In this document: piece by piece, positions 53,506 to 63,743 of the stretch
Layout: the number at the start of each line of letters is the position of its first letter
Numbering within the stretch: position 1 is the stretch's first letter
Assembly (NCBI GenBank): GCA_963576725.1
Contig: OY755237.1
Location: 63,713,423-63,777,422, forward strand
Origin: Azorinus chamasolen
Taxonomy: Eukaryota; Mollusca; Bivalvia; Cardiida; Solecurtidae
DNA: 64,000 nucleotides
Direction of reading: 5' to 3'
Position numbers and translations under genes: made by a program
Notes under the pieces: model-generated
Databases searched by the model: none
What the model was told of the DNA's origin: nothing
Seen by the model: the letters and a program-made list of their open reading frames with translations, nothing else

Positions 53506-56500
53506 GTAAGTGATTTATACCGATATGGATATTTTGGTGGATACTTTTCTTTGATGTTTTGTTAAACATGTAGTCCAGCGTAAAGCTGGCATCTGTCCGG
53601 GGTCTACTCTCTTTGACACACATCATTGTGTGTGGTGATTCGACCTGACAAGTACAGTAGAACGTCACACACATATGAACCTGTGTCAACTAAAAGACCA
53701 GTTAAACAGGGCCAATTTTAACCCTTTCGCTGCCAATGCCGGATCTGTGATTACCTATGCAAACAGTTTGGATCCAGATGAGACGCCGAGTAACTCGGCG
53801 AGGTTTGAATCGTAGATTGGCTGAAGCGGTGTTAAAATTTAGAAGCATGACAACATTGTGTTATGTGTTAACTTTGAATGGACTGCGTTTCTATAATCAA
53901 ATCCAACAAAGCTCCTTTTTTAGACATATAGCTGCTCAATACGGGTTAAACGCCCTGCAGTATTCTGTGGGAGACGTCAGTTCACGATCTGCTCTGTTTA
54001 GTTTAAACATATTTTATTTCACAAATGTACATAAATCCACATATCACTAGATATTTAGGATCGAAAGCTTAGCATCATGCTTATTAGGATCCTTCCCCAG
54101 GAGTCCTAATTAAAGTGGCACATTACAACTACACTGGTGGACATTGTTTAACATATCATAACACAAAGTTCTATGTTGAGTACGTACAACTCAAACAACT
54201 AGGAGAAAAGCATTAGAAAATGGTACATTGTACATGAATATGTCTACAACATAACAGTTTCTTGGTAGACGTACGTACAGTCGGGAATGTTATGTATTGA
54301 ATGATACTTCTGATACATGTACGTTTGAAGAACACAATGAACGTAGACCATCATTCATGATTAATGTCATTGAAATAGCTGGAAAGAAAAAAGAGAATTG
54401 AAATAATGCTCTGTTTGCTTTTTTAACTAATATAGAAATGATTCTTAGAGTTTCTGGCATGGGCAACAGTTAGTCCTACCTAGTAAAGGTATCATGATCA
54501 GGGTTACAGATAAGGGGAGTATTGGGGTATTTACCCAATTAAAATTGTGGAAAAAGCAATTGTTTTTCAAAACAATGAGTAACACAAAGCAAATAAATAT
54601 AGCAAAAAGCAAAAAAAAAAAAAATAGAATACCTAATGAGAATATGAATAATACCCAATTACGAAAATTGCCAATACCCAGTAAAAAATGCAAATACCCA
54701 ATTCTGTAAAAATAAATCAAGGAGTAAATACCCAATTGCATCAAAACCTTATCTGTAACCCTGCATGATAGTAAAAATCACATTCTAGCAGCTGGTTCAA
54801 GATTACATGAATGATTAACCCTTACAGTGCGGGAAACGAGTCACTAATGTCCTTTGCAAACAGTGTACACGCAGATGGAGCCCTCTCTCTCATTAGGGTC
54901 TGGTAATACTGTATTGTTAATTGTCACGTTAATTACACTTTTCTCTAAAAATCTAAATATTCAATGTGAACTTGACCTGTTTGAATATTGGAATATTCCA
55001 TTTGAAAATTCAGCGTTGAAATGGTTAAAGACCTGCATTGATACTAATTTGATATAAGAGTTATTAAAGAGAGGTTTTACTACATACAATTAATTAATAG
55101 GCTATTACGTCAACCATCCCAACCCTTGAAACCAAGGCTTGGAACTCACACGACATAATATGTCTGGGTTCATGACCTAATCCGGAAAATATACGTTAAC
55201 ATATATGGAACGATGAATTGATTATTGCATTAGATCAAGCAAATTTAAAATTCAAATAGAGCTTAAACTTCTTTTAGTTTAATCAAGGACGTGTTTCAAC
55301 TGGAGCGGTTTTACTCCTACTTCCCTTTTCATATGTCTACATAGCGAACTTTACCGGATGAACATTCATTAACAAACAGCAAACAGAGAAAACCCTGACC
55401 AGACCACTCATAAGGAGTCGTCTAAACTGGATCTGCTATGCAAATGGTATGCCGGGCGGTGCTGTCGCACATGTAGTTCTCACGAACTTCATATTCTCCC
55501 GGGCCACCTTTACGTAAGGAAAGAATAACAAATTGTCAACAAAAAAGTCACTAATTATTAGGAGAAGAAGGATGTGTCTTTAGAAAGGGAATAACATCAC
55601 TTATAAATTACATAACAGAGAATCTTAATCTTGCATTTATTATGGCTGACAGGATGTTGCTAGTTTGCTTAGTGGTGTTATTTTCAAGGGGCGTCGCACA
55701 AGATTTTCCCTTCAGAAATCCCAATTTGCCTTGGGACCTTCGTGTCGATGACATTGTAGTTAGACTTAACCTCACTGAATTGATGCTAGAAATGGCTAAA
55801 GGTGGTGCCGGTACCAAGGGAGGACCATCGCCTGCCATTCCAAGGCTTAACATTGGCCCCTACCAGTTTAACGAGGAGTGTCTGAGAGGGGCTGTGGGTG
55901 CCGGCGAGGCTACAGCTTTTCCCCAGTCCCTTGGACTGGCAGCAGCCTTTAGGTGTGAACTAATAGTAATGATCTCTTTAAGAACATTGTATTAATATGA
56001 GTGTGTGTATTTGTAACAAATAACATGTTATTGCTTACATTATAGCTTGTCATTAGCTGATACCATTTAAGAACTCCGACACGTTGCATGTTTGTTAATA
56101 ACCTTTTACTCCATGATTGGCATGGATATGCATTTGCAAACCTAGTAGACCCAGATCAGTTCCTGTAGGAGCCATCTGATCAGTGTCTGTTCTGTTTGCT
56201 TATGATATAATAAAGATCTGATTCTACAGTTTCTGTCATGGCCAACACAACCCGTGTCCAAATGCAGCAGACTTTAAGTGTGAACAAAGTCTTAAAGAGT
56301 AATGAATTATTTAAGAAAATTCAAAGACATTTTTGGAAAATTGTATTAATATGAGTGTGTATTTACTGTCACATTATTATAGATAGCTGATACCATTTAA
56401 GAACTCCCAACTAGTTGCATATGTATTAACCCTTTACTCCTTTGCAAATAGAGTAGACCCAGATCAGATAGCTCCCGTAGGAGCCATCTGATCAGTGTCT

Positions 56501-59500
56501 GTTCTGTTTGCTTATGATATAATAAAGATATGATTCTACAGTTTCTGTCATGGCCAAAACAACCTGTGTCCAGTTGCTTTTACAGCAAATTAATCTCATC
56601 AATATTAATGACGTCATTATGTGTTACATGTCTGAGTGTTCATATATAAATCACCATTGAAGTTATAGATACCCTGTATATGGGTTAATATCTAGTTATA
56701 TATTATACTACGTATTTATAAGTAAACAGGTAAGCATTCCTAAGCACACAAGGGCCTATAAGAGATACAGTATTAATCATGACATAACTAAAATTTGTGA
56801 GGGTTTTTTTTTCATTACAGTCCCAAACTGATGAAAATAGTTGCAAGTGCTGTTGGAGCTGAAGTTAGAGCCAAACACAATGACTATGTGAACAAGAAGC
56901 AGTATGGCGACCACAAGGGCCTCAGCTGTTTTGCTCCTGTCATCAACATTATGAGACACCCGCTGTGGGGTAGAAATCAGGTAACAGCACATCATAATAG
57001 TACAGAAAGTGCCTCTAGGGGACATAGCTTTTGGAAAAGAGACATATGTAGAAATTCAGTACAAAAACTTTTTGTTTTCTGAGCAAATAGTACCTTATTT
57101 CTATTATATACATTATAATTGGGATCTGCATAGAATTTGTTTCTTTTATCTCCAACTTTTCAGTGAGTCTAGTTCAAGCTATTGTGCAGTCATCTGTAGA
57201 AAAGTGACACTGACAATTGCAAATGGTGCTGAATGCATTCCTGATGTATAGTTTAAATTAAATATCTCAAACTTCAAGGGACCATACAAATTACTTCTAG
57301 ATAACAGAAGTTTGAGTCTTCTGATTTCTAATCTGGACTATTTCTCAAGTTCACAGCTTAATGCAGGTCTAAAGTAATGCTGAAAGCTCCTGTAGGAGCT
57401 CCTAGTATTACTTTCCCCTTGCATTAAGCTGTCACATGTGTTTCTAGATATTTGTAGTGAGATATTTAGAACAATTCTGTATTATAAATTTTGGAAGGAC
57501 CAAGCTTTTACTTCAAGTTATCCAAAATTTCAAGTTATCTGAGTTCGAGATATTTGAAAAGAAAAGAAATCCAAACCTTAACCCTTTTCTTCATATGAAT
57601 GCCTTTTCACACATCTGAAAACAGAATAGACCTAGATCAGATGGCTCCTACGGGAGCCATCAGAACAGGGTCTGCTCTGTTTGCTTATAGTATAATGTAG
57701 GTCTGATTCTATCTCTGTCTGATCAAAAATTTCCTGTGCCGTTTTAAAAAGTAATCTAATTAATATTCATGATGTCATTATTTCTTACATGAATTTTCAA
57801 TAGGGAAATGGTTAGCTCTATACTCCATAAATATTCATATAGGAAATAATGACGCCATTAATGGTATTAATTAGCTGAATTTTTATAAAGACATAGGAAC
57901 ACAAGATTTTACGATTGGCCATAGCAGAAACAAGAATCAAATCTATATATCTTTTTTATAAGCAAACAGAGCAGACCCTGATCAGATGACTCCTACAGGA
58001 GCTGTCTGATCTGGGTCTACTATGGAGTAAAGGCTTAAATTGCAGAAATATTTTAATTGTAAACATTTTCAAATTGTGGTCTATATTTATTTTTTAAAGT
58101 AGTTTTTCTTTCAATTTCTTTTTGTAAACATATGTATAGTGCAATTTGGATTCTGAGGATCATGAGATGCATAATTTAATTATTACTGAGCTTCTCATCT
58201 GGTTTGTAAACACTAATGTTTGTCACTGAAGAGAACTGTTTTATAAATGTGTGTTTGTCTATATTTTTATGATTCCCATAGTTTGGCAGCAAAAGTAGCC
58301 ACTCATATTGTTCATTTTGTAAATGTTGAATAGTACAAAATGTAAGAGATGTGGTTTCTTGCTTGTTGCAAACAGTGCAGACAGAGACCATATTAAATTC
58401 ATCTTCTACTTCAGGGTTCAGATATTCTTCATTTTCTTTTGAAATATATAATCAGAGTGTCAAACAGTTTGGATCCTGATGGGATGCCAAGCTTCATGGA
58501 TTTTCAAATTCAGAGAGCTTGATTTTACATGTATCTACTCATATGTTAACATAATACTGATGTGTTAGGAATCTTATGGTGAAGACCCGTACTTGAGTGG
58601 GGTGTACGCAGCCAGCTTTGTCACAGGACTGCAAGGCAGTCATGACCGATATGTCCAGGCCAGTGCTGGTTGCAAGCATTTTGATGCTTATGGTGGACCA
58701 GAAAATATACCATCATCAAGACTGTCCTTTGATGCGAAGGTAGCCAACAGCCCCATATGTGATATTGTGTAAAACCTCTTTAAAATGCCCACTTCTTGAA
58801 AAGGTTTCTTTAAAAACGTGGCAGTTTAACCCTCTACTCCATAAATATGTCTTACCACGCCTTTTGCAAACAGAGTATACCCAGATCAGACAGCTCCTGT
58901 AGGAGCCATCTGATCAGGGTCTGCTCTGTTTGCTTATGATATGATATAGATATGATACTACAGTGTCTACCAATGCCAAAATTTAATGTGTCCATGTACT
59001 GTTATAACAATTAATCTACATGTAATTGATATTCACGATGTCATTATTTTTTACATGAATATTCATGAAGTAAAGGGTTAGTAGAGAATGACAGTGATAC
59101 AGATAGGCATTTTTGCACATTTACCCTTAATCTAATAGAGACACCTGGTGCAAACAGAGCACACCCAGCTTATCCTTTAGAAGCCATCTGATCAGGTTGT
59201 GTTCTGTTTGATTATGAAAATGTATAGATCTGATTCTATAGTTTCTCCCATGGCCAACAAATCCTGGGTATGTTAGCTATTATAGAAATTCAGCTAATAG
59301 ATATCTATGATGTCATTATTTCTTACATGAATATTTATCGGGTATATATATGGGGGTTAACCCTTTACCCCATGAATGTTACTGTAAGATATAATGACTT
59401 CATGAATATTAATTAGCTGATTTTTTAAAATAGTATACTGACACAGGAATTTTCGAACATTGGTGAAACAGCAGAATCATATCTATATTAATCCATAAGC

Positions 59501-61537
59501 AGACAGAGCAGACCCTGATCAGACGGCTCTTAAAGGAGCCGTCTGATCTGGGTCTTCTCCATTTGCAAAGGCGTAGAAAGGTGTATTTATTGAGTAAAGG
59601 GTTAAGCTGCAACTGACTCCAAAGAAAGACAATAAATGTCTTGAATGTGATCTATTTAGAGAGGTTTTACATTTTATTTGCCAGTTATATTGTTATTAGT
59701 GGAAGCTGAGAAATGATAGAATGAAATTCACTGACAACAATTACCCTAGATATTAATCTGAACAAACTTGGGCAAATAGTGCTGACCCAGATTGTTGCTC
59801 CATTAACCCTTTCCCCCATACTGACGACTTTTTACGACTGTAAAAGTCACTTTGTGAAACCATTGTGATAAATAGAGCATTTGCTCCTATAGGAGCAAAT
59901 GCTCTATTTATCACAATAGTTTCAAACTACAAAATTTGAACAGTTTCCTTTTCTCTAGTTAATGCTCCATTTCGGTAGATTTAGTCAAAGAAGTTTTTTT
60001 CTAAAAGTAGGCTATGAGGTAATGGGTTAATTTCCATATGGAATAATCTAGCTTTACATACACATGTAGAGGAAGTATGGTCCGTTTGAAGTATCTGAGT
60101 AGTATCATGTGGGAAACCAACAGTGTTCACCTAGAGCAGCCACTTATTTATGCCTCAGATCTCTGAAGGTATAGGTACCATTTCCCAAAATGTCTCCAAG
60201 ACTTCTTTTGATGTTCACAATTTTGATTCATTTTCCTAAATGTCACATCTTTTCTCAGCTCATCCGCAAATACATATTGATTGGCAAAAAGAATGTTTCA
60301 TTTTTAGTTTTTGCCTGTATGTTTTATTGCAATTGGTTCTCTTAGGAAACATATGGAGAGGACCCATATCTAAGTGGCATATATGCCTACCACTATGTGC
60401 AAGGACTGCAGGGTAAAATGCACAGGTATATACAGGCCAATGCTGGCTGCAAACATTTTAATGTGCACGGAGGCCCTGAAAATGTCCCCGTCTCCAGATT
60501 CTCTTTTGATTCGAAGGTAACATTGGTGGTAGTGTCAGTAGGGTATGGATACAGCCTTGATGACCATACACAGCATACAATGTAATAATGACTGAAACAT
60601 AATGTTGGCTTTAGAATTGCATGTGTAGGAAGTGAAGGGGCAGTACTAACGCTAATGAGGTACAACAGATTTTAAATGTTGTATATAAATGCAAACCGTA
60701 TGACTTTTGTTTTACTTAATAAAGAGAAAAATATTTTAAAGATTTTTTGCCCATTTTCTGACATTTTAATCTATATTGTACTACAGTACCTTAGAGGGTT
60801 GATTCCAAATTTCAAAATCTGTCTTGACAAAGAGTTGCAATTCAGAGCAGTGGCTGCAATATAAAACTTACCTAGCCATGTTTTAATTCTTTTAACACTA
60901 AGTAACTTTGACTGCAAACTTGTGTACTTGCTTCATCTCCCAAAGTAGTAAAGTATTTTTCCATTTCTTTTCAAAAACGTTGTCAGAGTATCAAATAGTT
61001 TGGATCTTGTTGAGACACACTGTTAAGATCTACATGGCATCTTGTCTGATCCCAACTTTTCACAAAGTTATCCAAAATTCTCCTATTGTGTTGAAGATTT
61101 ATTTACATTTCAAACAGTTTTGAACGTCCTACTTGCATGTTTTATCCCTCTGGACAGGTTGAATTTTTGCAGAGCTCCAATGTCATCACTGAATATTACA
61201 CCCTTTACGTTATGGGTAACACTTTTTCATGCCTTTCCAAACAGAGTAGACCCAGATCAGACAGCTCCTGTAGGAACTGTCTGATCAAGATCTGCTCGTT
61301 TTGCTAAATAATTCTACTGTTTCTTTTTCTTATGTCATTATAATTTTTTAAATAAATGTTCTTGTTGTAATGATTATTCATGAGGTAAATGGTTAAATAC
61401 CTTCTATTTAGATTTTACAATACACATGTCAATTATGTTACACAGGTTTCAGAGCGGGATTGGCGACTGACATTTTTACCAGCTTTTCGTGCGTGTGTAA
61501 AGGCGGGAACGTACAGCATTATGTGCAGTTACAATAG
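53189..61537 (+). CDS. GH3 beta-xylosidase/beta-glucosidase-like gene, 5' part
   Basis: Exons visible: 1a 53189-53505, 1b 55642-55952, 2 56821-56980, 3a 58569-58739, 3b 60346-60516 and 4 61446-61537, all with matching phases. The chain 1b-2-3a-4 gives 244 residues. Signal peptide, DFPFRN, AIPRL, ECLRG, ESYGEDPYLSG, GCKHF and VSERDW followed by SYN are N-terminal barrel landmarks of glycoside hydrolase family 3 enzymes related to plant beta-D-xylosidases. The Lys-His pair of GCKHF is present in both exon 3 copies. The catalytic aspartate and the second domain would lie in later exons, not found before 64000. A secreted enzyme of plant or algal cell-wall sugars is inferred from family and signal peptide. 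Confidence 0.75.
53717..53802 (+). mobile_element. half of a family G MITE
   Basis: TTAACCCTTTCGCTGCCAAT through the left arm GGATCCAGATGAGACGCCGA; it breaks off right after the hairpin centre ACTCGGCG. Confidence 0.65.
53803..54490. other. intronic DNA of unknown nature
   Basis: No family matched. GATCGAAAGCTTAGCATC and TTAGGATCCTTCCCCAGG near 54060-54110 look like repeat edges, but I cannot assign them. Confidence 0.35.
54499..54763 (+). mobile_element. hAT-like element with 6-bp CATGAT duplication
   Basis: CAGGGTTACAGATAAGG to CCTTATCTGTAACCCTG; CATGAT on both sides (54493-54498, 54764-54769). The termini resemble family E. The interior repeats ATACCCAATT. Confidence 0.75.
54814..54915 (+). 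mobile_element. truncated MITE family J
   Basis: TTAACCCTTACAGTGCGGGA, CCTTTGCAAACAGTGTACAC and CATTAGGGTCTGG. Confidence 0.5.
55340..55455 (-). mobile_element. degenerate MITE family A
   Basis: TTTACCGGATGAACATTCAT and GCAAACAGAGAAAACCCTGA; 54916-55339 shows no feature. Confidence 0.4.
55642..55952 (+). CDS. GH3 first exon, copy 1b
   Basis: MADRMLLVCLVVLFSRGVAQ is a signal peptide, followed by DFPFRNPNLPWDLRVDDIVV and AIPRLNIGPYQF. The donor is TTTAG|GTGTGA, phase 2; joined to exon 2 it gives AAAFS-PKL. It is clearly paralogous to copy 1a but diverged, especially in the signal peptide. An in-frame ATG four codons in is an alternative start. Confidence 0.75.
55940..56590 (+). repeat. about 325-bp tandem duplication of exon 1b end plus MITE
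   Basis: Copy 1 (55940-56264) and copy 2 (56265-56590) both run from GCAGCAG-YYTTTARGTGTGAAC through ATTAATATGAGTGTGT and GCTGATACCATTTAAGAACT into a family A MITE. Copy 2 keeps only the last dozen bases of exon 1b and its donor. Confidence 0.7.
56096..56264 (+). mobile_element. MITE family A, truncated by duplication
   Basis: TAACCTTTTACTCCATGATT and hairpin; it ends at GTGTCCAAATGC where copy 2 begins. Confidence 0.6.
56427..56655 (+). mobile_element. MITE family A, duplicated copy
   Basis: TTAACCCTTTACTCCTTTGC, hairpin AGCTCCCGTAGGAGCC, body AATATTAATGACGTCATTAT. Confidence 0.65.
56821..56980 (+). CDS. GH3 exon 2
   Basis: Long pyrimidine tract and TTCATTACAG acceptor, donor GTAACA; phase 2 in, phase 0 out. 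It encodes PKLMKIVASAVGAEVRAKHN, then GLSCFAPVINIMRHPLWGRN, the second and third barrel strands of GH3. Confidence 0.8.
57250..57559 (+). mobile_element. MITE family F
   Basis: AATATCTCAAACTTCAAGGG left, GCTGAAAGCTCCTGTAGGAG centre, right GAGTTCGAGATATTTG; degenerate ends. Confidence 0.65.
57579..57815 (+). mobile_element. MITE family B
   Basis: TTAACCCTTTTCTTCATATG to CAATAGGGAAATGGTTA; hairpin ATGGCTCCTACGGGAGCCAT. Confidence 0.65.
57811..58037 (-). mobile_element. MITE family A
   Basis: TTAGCTCTATACTCCATAAA to CTATGGAGTAAAGGCTTAA. Confidence 0.65.
58569..58739 (+). CDS. GH3 exon 3, copy 3a
   Basis: 171 nt, phase 0 at both ends, acceptor GTGTTAG and donor GTAGCC. It encodes ESYGEDPYLSGVYAASF, GCKHFDAYGGPENIPSS and ends SFDAK. 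The KH pair is the conserved GH3 substrate-binding motif. By eye it is identical to exon 3b at 39 of 57 residues. Confidence 0.8.
58826..59080 (+). mobile_element. MITE family A between exons 3a and 3b
   Basis: TTAACCCTCTACTCCATAAA to CATGAAGTAAAGGGTTA, complete hairpin. Confidence 0.75.
59120..59350 (+). mobile_element. degenerate MITE family A
   Basis: TTTACCCTTAATCTAATAGA, GCAAACAGAGCACACCCAGC and TGATGTCATTATTTCTTACA. Confidence 0.55.
59357..59605 (-). mobile_element. MITE family A
   Basis: TTAACCCTTTACCCCATGAA to TATTGAGTAAAGGGTTAA; hairpin ACGGCTCTTAAAGGAGCCGT. Confidence 0.8.
59803..60030 (-). mobile_element. MITE family C
   Basis: TTAACCCTTTCCCCCATACT to TATGAGGTAATGGGTTAA; near-perfect 68-nt hairpin. 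Confidence 0.8.
60031..60345. other. intronic DNA before exon 3b
   Basis: No repeat recognised; a pyrimidine-rich tract precedes the acceptor. Confidence 0.45.
60346..60516 (+). CDS. GH3 exon 3, copy 3b
   Basis: 171 nt, phase 0 at both ends, acceptor GTTCTCTTAG and donor GTAACA. It encodes ETYGEDPYLSGIYAYHY, GCKHFNVHGGPENVPVS and ends SFDSK. Differences from 3a cluster at YHYVQ, KMH and NVH, next to the conserved KHF, so the two versions could differ in substrate subsite. Confidence 0.8.
60517..61197. other. intronic DNA after exon 3b
   Basis: Only a weak G-like remnant (ATCAAATAGTTTGGATC) near 60990. Confidence 0.4.
61198..61396 (+). mobile_element. MITE family A
   Basis: CACCCTTTACGTTATGGGTA to CATGAGGTAAATGGTTAA, hairpin CAGCTCCTGTAGGAACTG; it ends 50 nt before exon 4. 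Confidence 0.65.
61446..61537 (+). CDS. GH3 exon 4
   Basis: Acceptor TATGTTACACAG, donor GTACAG; phase 0 in, phase 2 out. It encodes VSERDWRLTFLPAFRACVKA and GTYSIMCSYNR, a highly conserved GH3 block just before the strand that carries the catalytic nucleophile. No following exon is recognised in the remaining 2.4 kb. Confidence 0.75.
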
Positions 61538-61581
61538 GTACAGCTTGGCTTTATATGTTTACTAATAAATATGACGAAATT

Positions 61582-61640
61582 TTAACCCTTTACTTGGTCT
61601 ACTCTGTTTGCAAAGGCATTTTCTATGCTGTATAGGGCTA
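61582..61640. mobile_element. MITE remnant
   Basis: TTAACCCTTTACTTGGTCTA runs straight into CTGTTTGCAAAGGCAT: both termini, centre deleted. 61641-61995 shows nothing. Confidence 0.45.
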
Positions 61641-61995
61641 GAGAGTCTTAAATCTTAGCAATTAATGATACATCTTAATCTATTTCTATACAATTTTTTT
61701 CCAAAATCGTGTTACAGATTGTCAAACAGTCTGGATCTTGATAAAACACTGACCCTCGAGAGAACAACGTCTAGATTCAAATTTATGTTATGTTATATTC
61801 ACACAGATTTTATCCAATAATTACCTATAATCTAAAATTGATTTTTATTTTCTTTGAAATGATGAAGAATTCTTATTTTAGATACTATTGACAGTACTCT
61901 TGATAAAGACATTATGTTTTAACGTCTTTTTAATGAAAATTTAACTCTTTAAAAGTTGTTGTTGTAATTGTTTCAGAAACTATTTTAACAATGTG

Positions 61996-62427
61996 TTAAC
62001 TTATTCGATGCTTTCGATGAATTTGTGATTACCCATACAAACTGTTTGGATACAGATGAGATGCTGAGTAATTTGACATCTCATCAAGATCCAAATCTGT
62101 TTGTCACTCTAAGTGTATATTTAACCCATTCCCTCATAGGCTATTTTTAGACCCAACCACTTTGAATAAATCTACTGAAAACGAGCATTTACTGGAGAAG
62201 ACGAACATTTTAAAATTATGTAGTTTTGAAAGCATTGTGATAAATAGAGCATTTGCTCCATAGGAGCAAATGCTCTATTTATCACAATGGTTTCAAAAAG
62301 TGGCTTTTACAGAGGTGTCAAAATACATCAGTATAAGGGAATGGGATTCAAGAGAAAAGGAAGGAATAAAAATGCAGCAGACAACATTTTTTGCAGAAGA
62401 TAATTACTGAGCATACACAGAGTTAAC
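61996..62427 (+). mobile_element. MITE family G host of a C copy
   Basis: TTAACTTATTCGATGCTTTC and CAAACTGTTTGGATACAGAT; after the insert, GCAGACAACATTTTTTGCAG and GAGTTAA. Confidence 0.55.
62121..62347 (+). mobile_element. MITE family C nested in family G
   Basis: TTAACCCATTCCCTCATAGG to TATAAGGGAATGGG, hairpin GCTCCATAGGAGC. Confidence 0.8.
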
Positions 62428-62436
62428 ACTTTGTTA

Positions 62437-62446
62437 ATTAATTAAT

Positions 62447-62501
<55 letters not shown>
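62437..62501. repeat. (ATTT)n microsatellite
   Basis: About 14 uninterrupted TTTA units after TTAATTAATTAA. Confidence 0.9.
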
Positions 62502-62502
<1 letters not shown>

Positions 62503-62737
62503 AACAATGGAACAATAATTGATGCCTTGTCCGAATTTTGAAGAGCAAAAACTGGCAATGATTTGTCAAATCTGGTATTGTTGTGAAATATTTAGGAAAT
62601 AGTATTAAAATTCTAGAACATAATACTAAAATGGCTGAAATTTATAAGATAAACCTGACTGCTGGTTGACAGAAAGAGATGTAATTCTTCCGTGGGTGAT
62701 TCTGTTTGTGGTGTAGCTTGCCTACCTTTGCTTAATA

Positions 62738-62993
62738 TCAACTCTTTACTCCATGAATATTCATGTAAGAAGTTATGATTACATGAATATTCATTTATCA
62801 GAAAGTTTATCATGGAATATGAACACAGGAATGTTTAGCCATAGCAGAAACTGTAGAACCAGTCTCAATCAGATCTATATAGTTTCATAAGCATACATAG
62901 CAGACCCTGGACAGATGACTCCTGCAAGAGTGGTCTCATCTGGTTCTACTCTGTTTACAATGCATTAAATGGCATATTAATGGAGTATAGAGT
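62738..62993 (-). mobile_element. MITE family A
   Basis: TCAACTCTTTACTCCATGAA to AATGGAGTATAGAGTTCA. Confidence 0.65.
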
Positions 62994-62995
62994 TC

Positions 62996-63135
62996 ACTAA
63001 CCTGCCTAGCTTTGTTACTGTTAATAAACCTGCCTAGCTTTGTTATTGTTTACTGACCTGCATAGCTTTGTTATTGTTTACTGACCTGCCTAGCTTTGTT
63101 ATTGTTTACTGACCTGCATAGCTTTGTTATTGTTA
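62996..63135 (+). repeat. 28-bp tandem repeat, five copies
   Basis: The unit ACCTGCCTAGCTTTGTTATT plus GTTTACTG; copies alternate GCCTAGC and GCATAGC in the last three. Confidence 0.85.
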
Positions 63136-63290
63136 ACCCTTTGAATGTGAGAAATGAGTTAAATGTCATTTACAAACAGTGTAGACCCAGATCAGAGTGT
63201 CCCTAGAGGAGCCCTCTGATCAGGGTCTGCACTGTTTATTCGAAATCCTCTCACAAATTATACCCTTTAATATCGAATGAACTCTTCCTT
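63134..63290 (+). mobile_element. MITE family J
   Basis: TTAACCCTTTGAATGTGAGA left; arms CAGTGTAGACCCAGATCAGA and GATCAGGGTCTGCACTG. Confidence 0.5.
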
Positions 63291-63336
63291 TAAACAGTGA
63301 TGGACTATTCCTCTCTGTTACTTCTGCAGTGATGGG

Positions 63337-63564
63337 TTAACCCATTACCTCATAGGCTATTTTTAGATACAATCTCTTTGAATAAATCCAACGAAATGGA
63401 GCATTAACTAGAGAAAAGGAAACTTTTAGATTTTGTAGTTTGAAACCATTGTGATAAACAGAGTATTTGCTCCTGTAGGAGCAAATGCTCTATTTATCAC
63501 AATGGTTTCACAAAGTGACTTTTACAGAGTCGTCAAAAGTCGTCAATATGAGGGGATGGGTTAA
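63337..63564 (+). mobile_element. MITE family C
   Basis: TTAACCCATTACCTCATAGG to TATGAGGGGATGGGTTAA; hairpin centre GCTCCTGTAGGAGC. Confidence 0.85.
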
Positions 63565-63743
63565 CCCTTGAATGTATGTAACTTGTACTCTGTGTAGAAG
63601 TAGTTCCTTCTTAGTGAAGGATGGTTCACCATAAACCAAAGACCCAATCAGCACACAAAATGAAGACTTTACTAAGTGTGCTCCTAAAGGAATCATCTAT
63701 TTCAGTTTATACAAGGTTACTATAAAGCCTTTCTTACTGTTTT

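Noticed and set aside
53279..53689. 136-residue minus-strand ORF over GH3 exon 1a
   Set aside because: Shadow of the exon; no domain and no splice support.
54445..54744. 99-residue hydrophobic minus-strand ORF (membrane protein-like)
   Set aside because: Lies wholly in the CATGAT-flanked transposon; hydrophobicity comes from A/T homopolymers.
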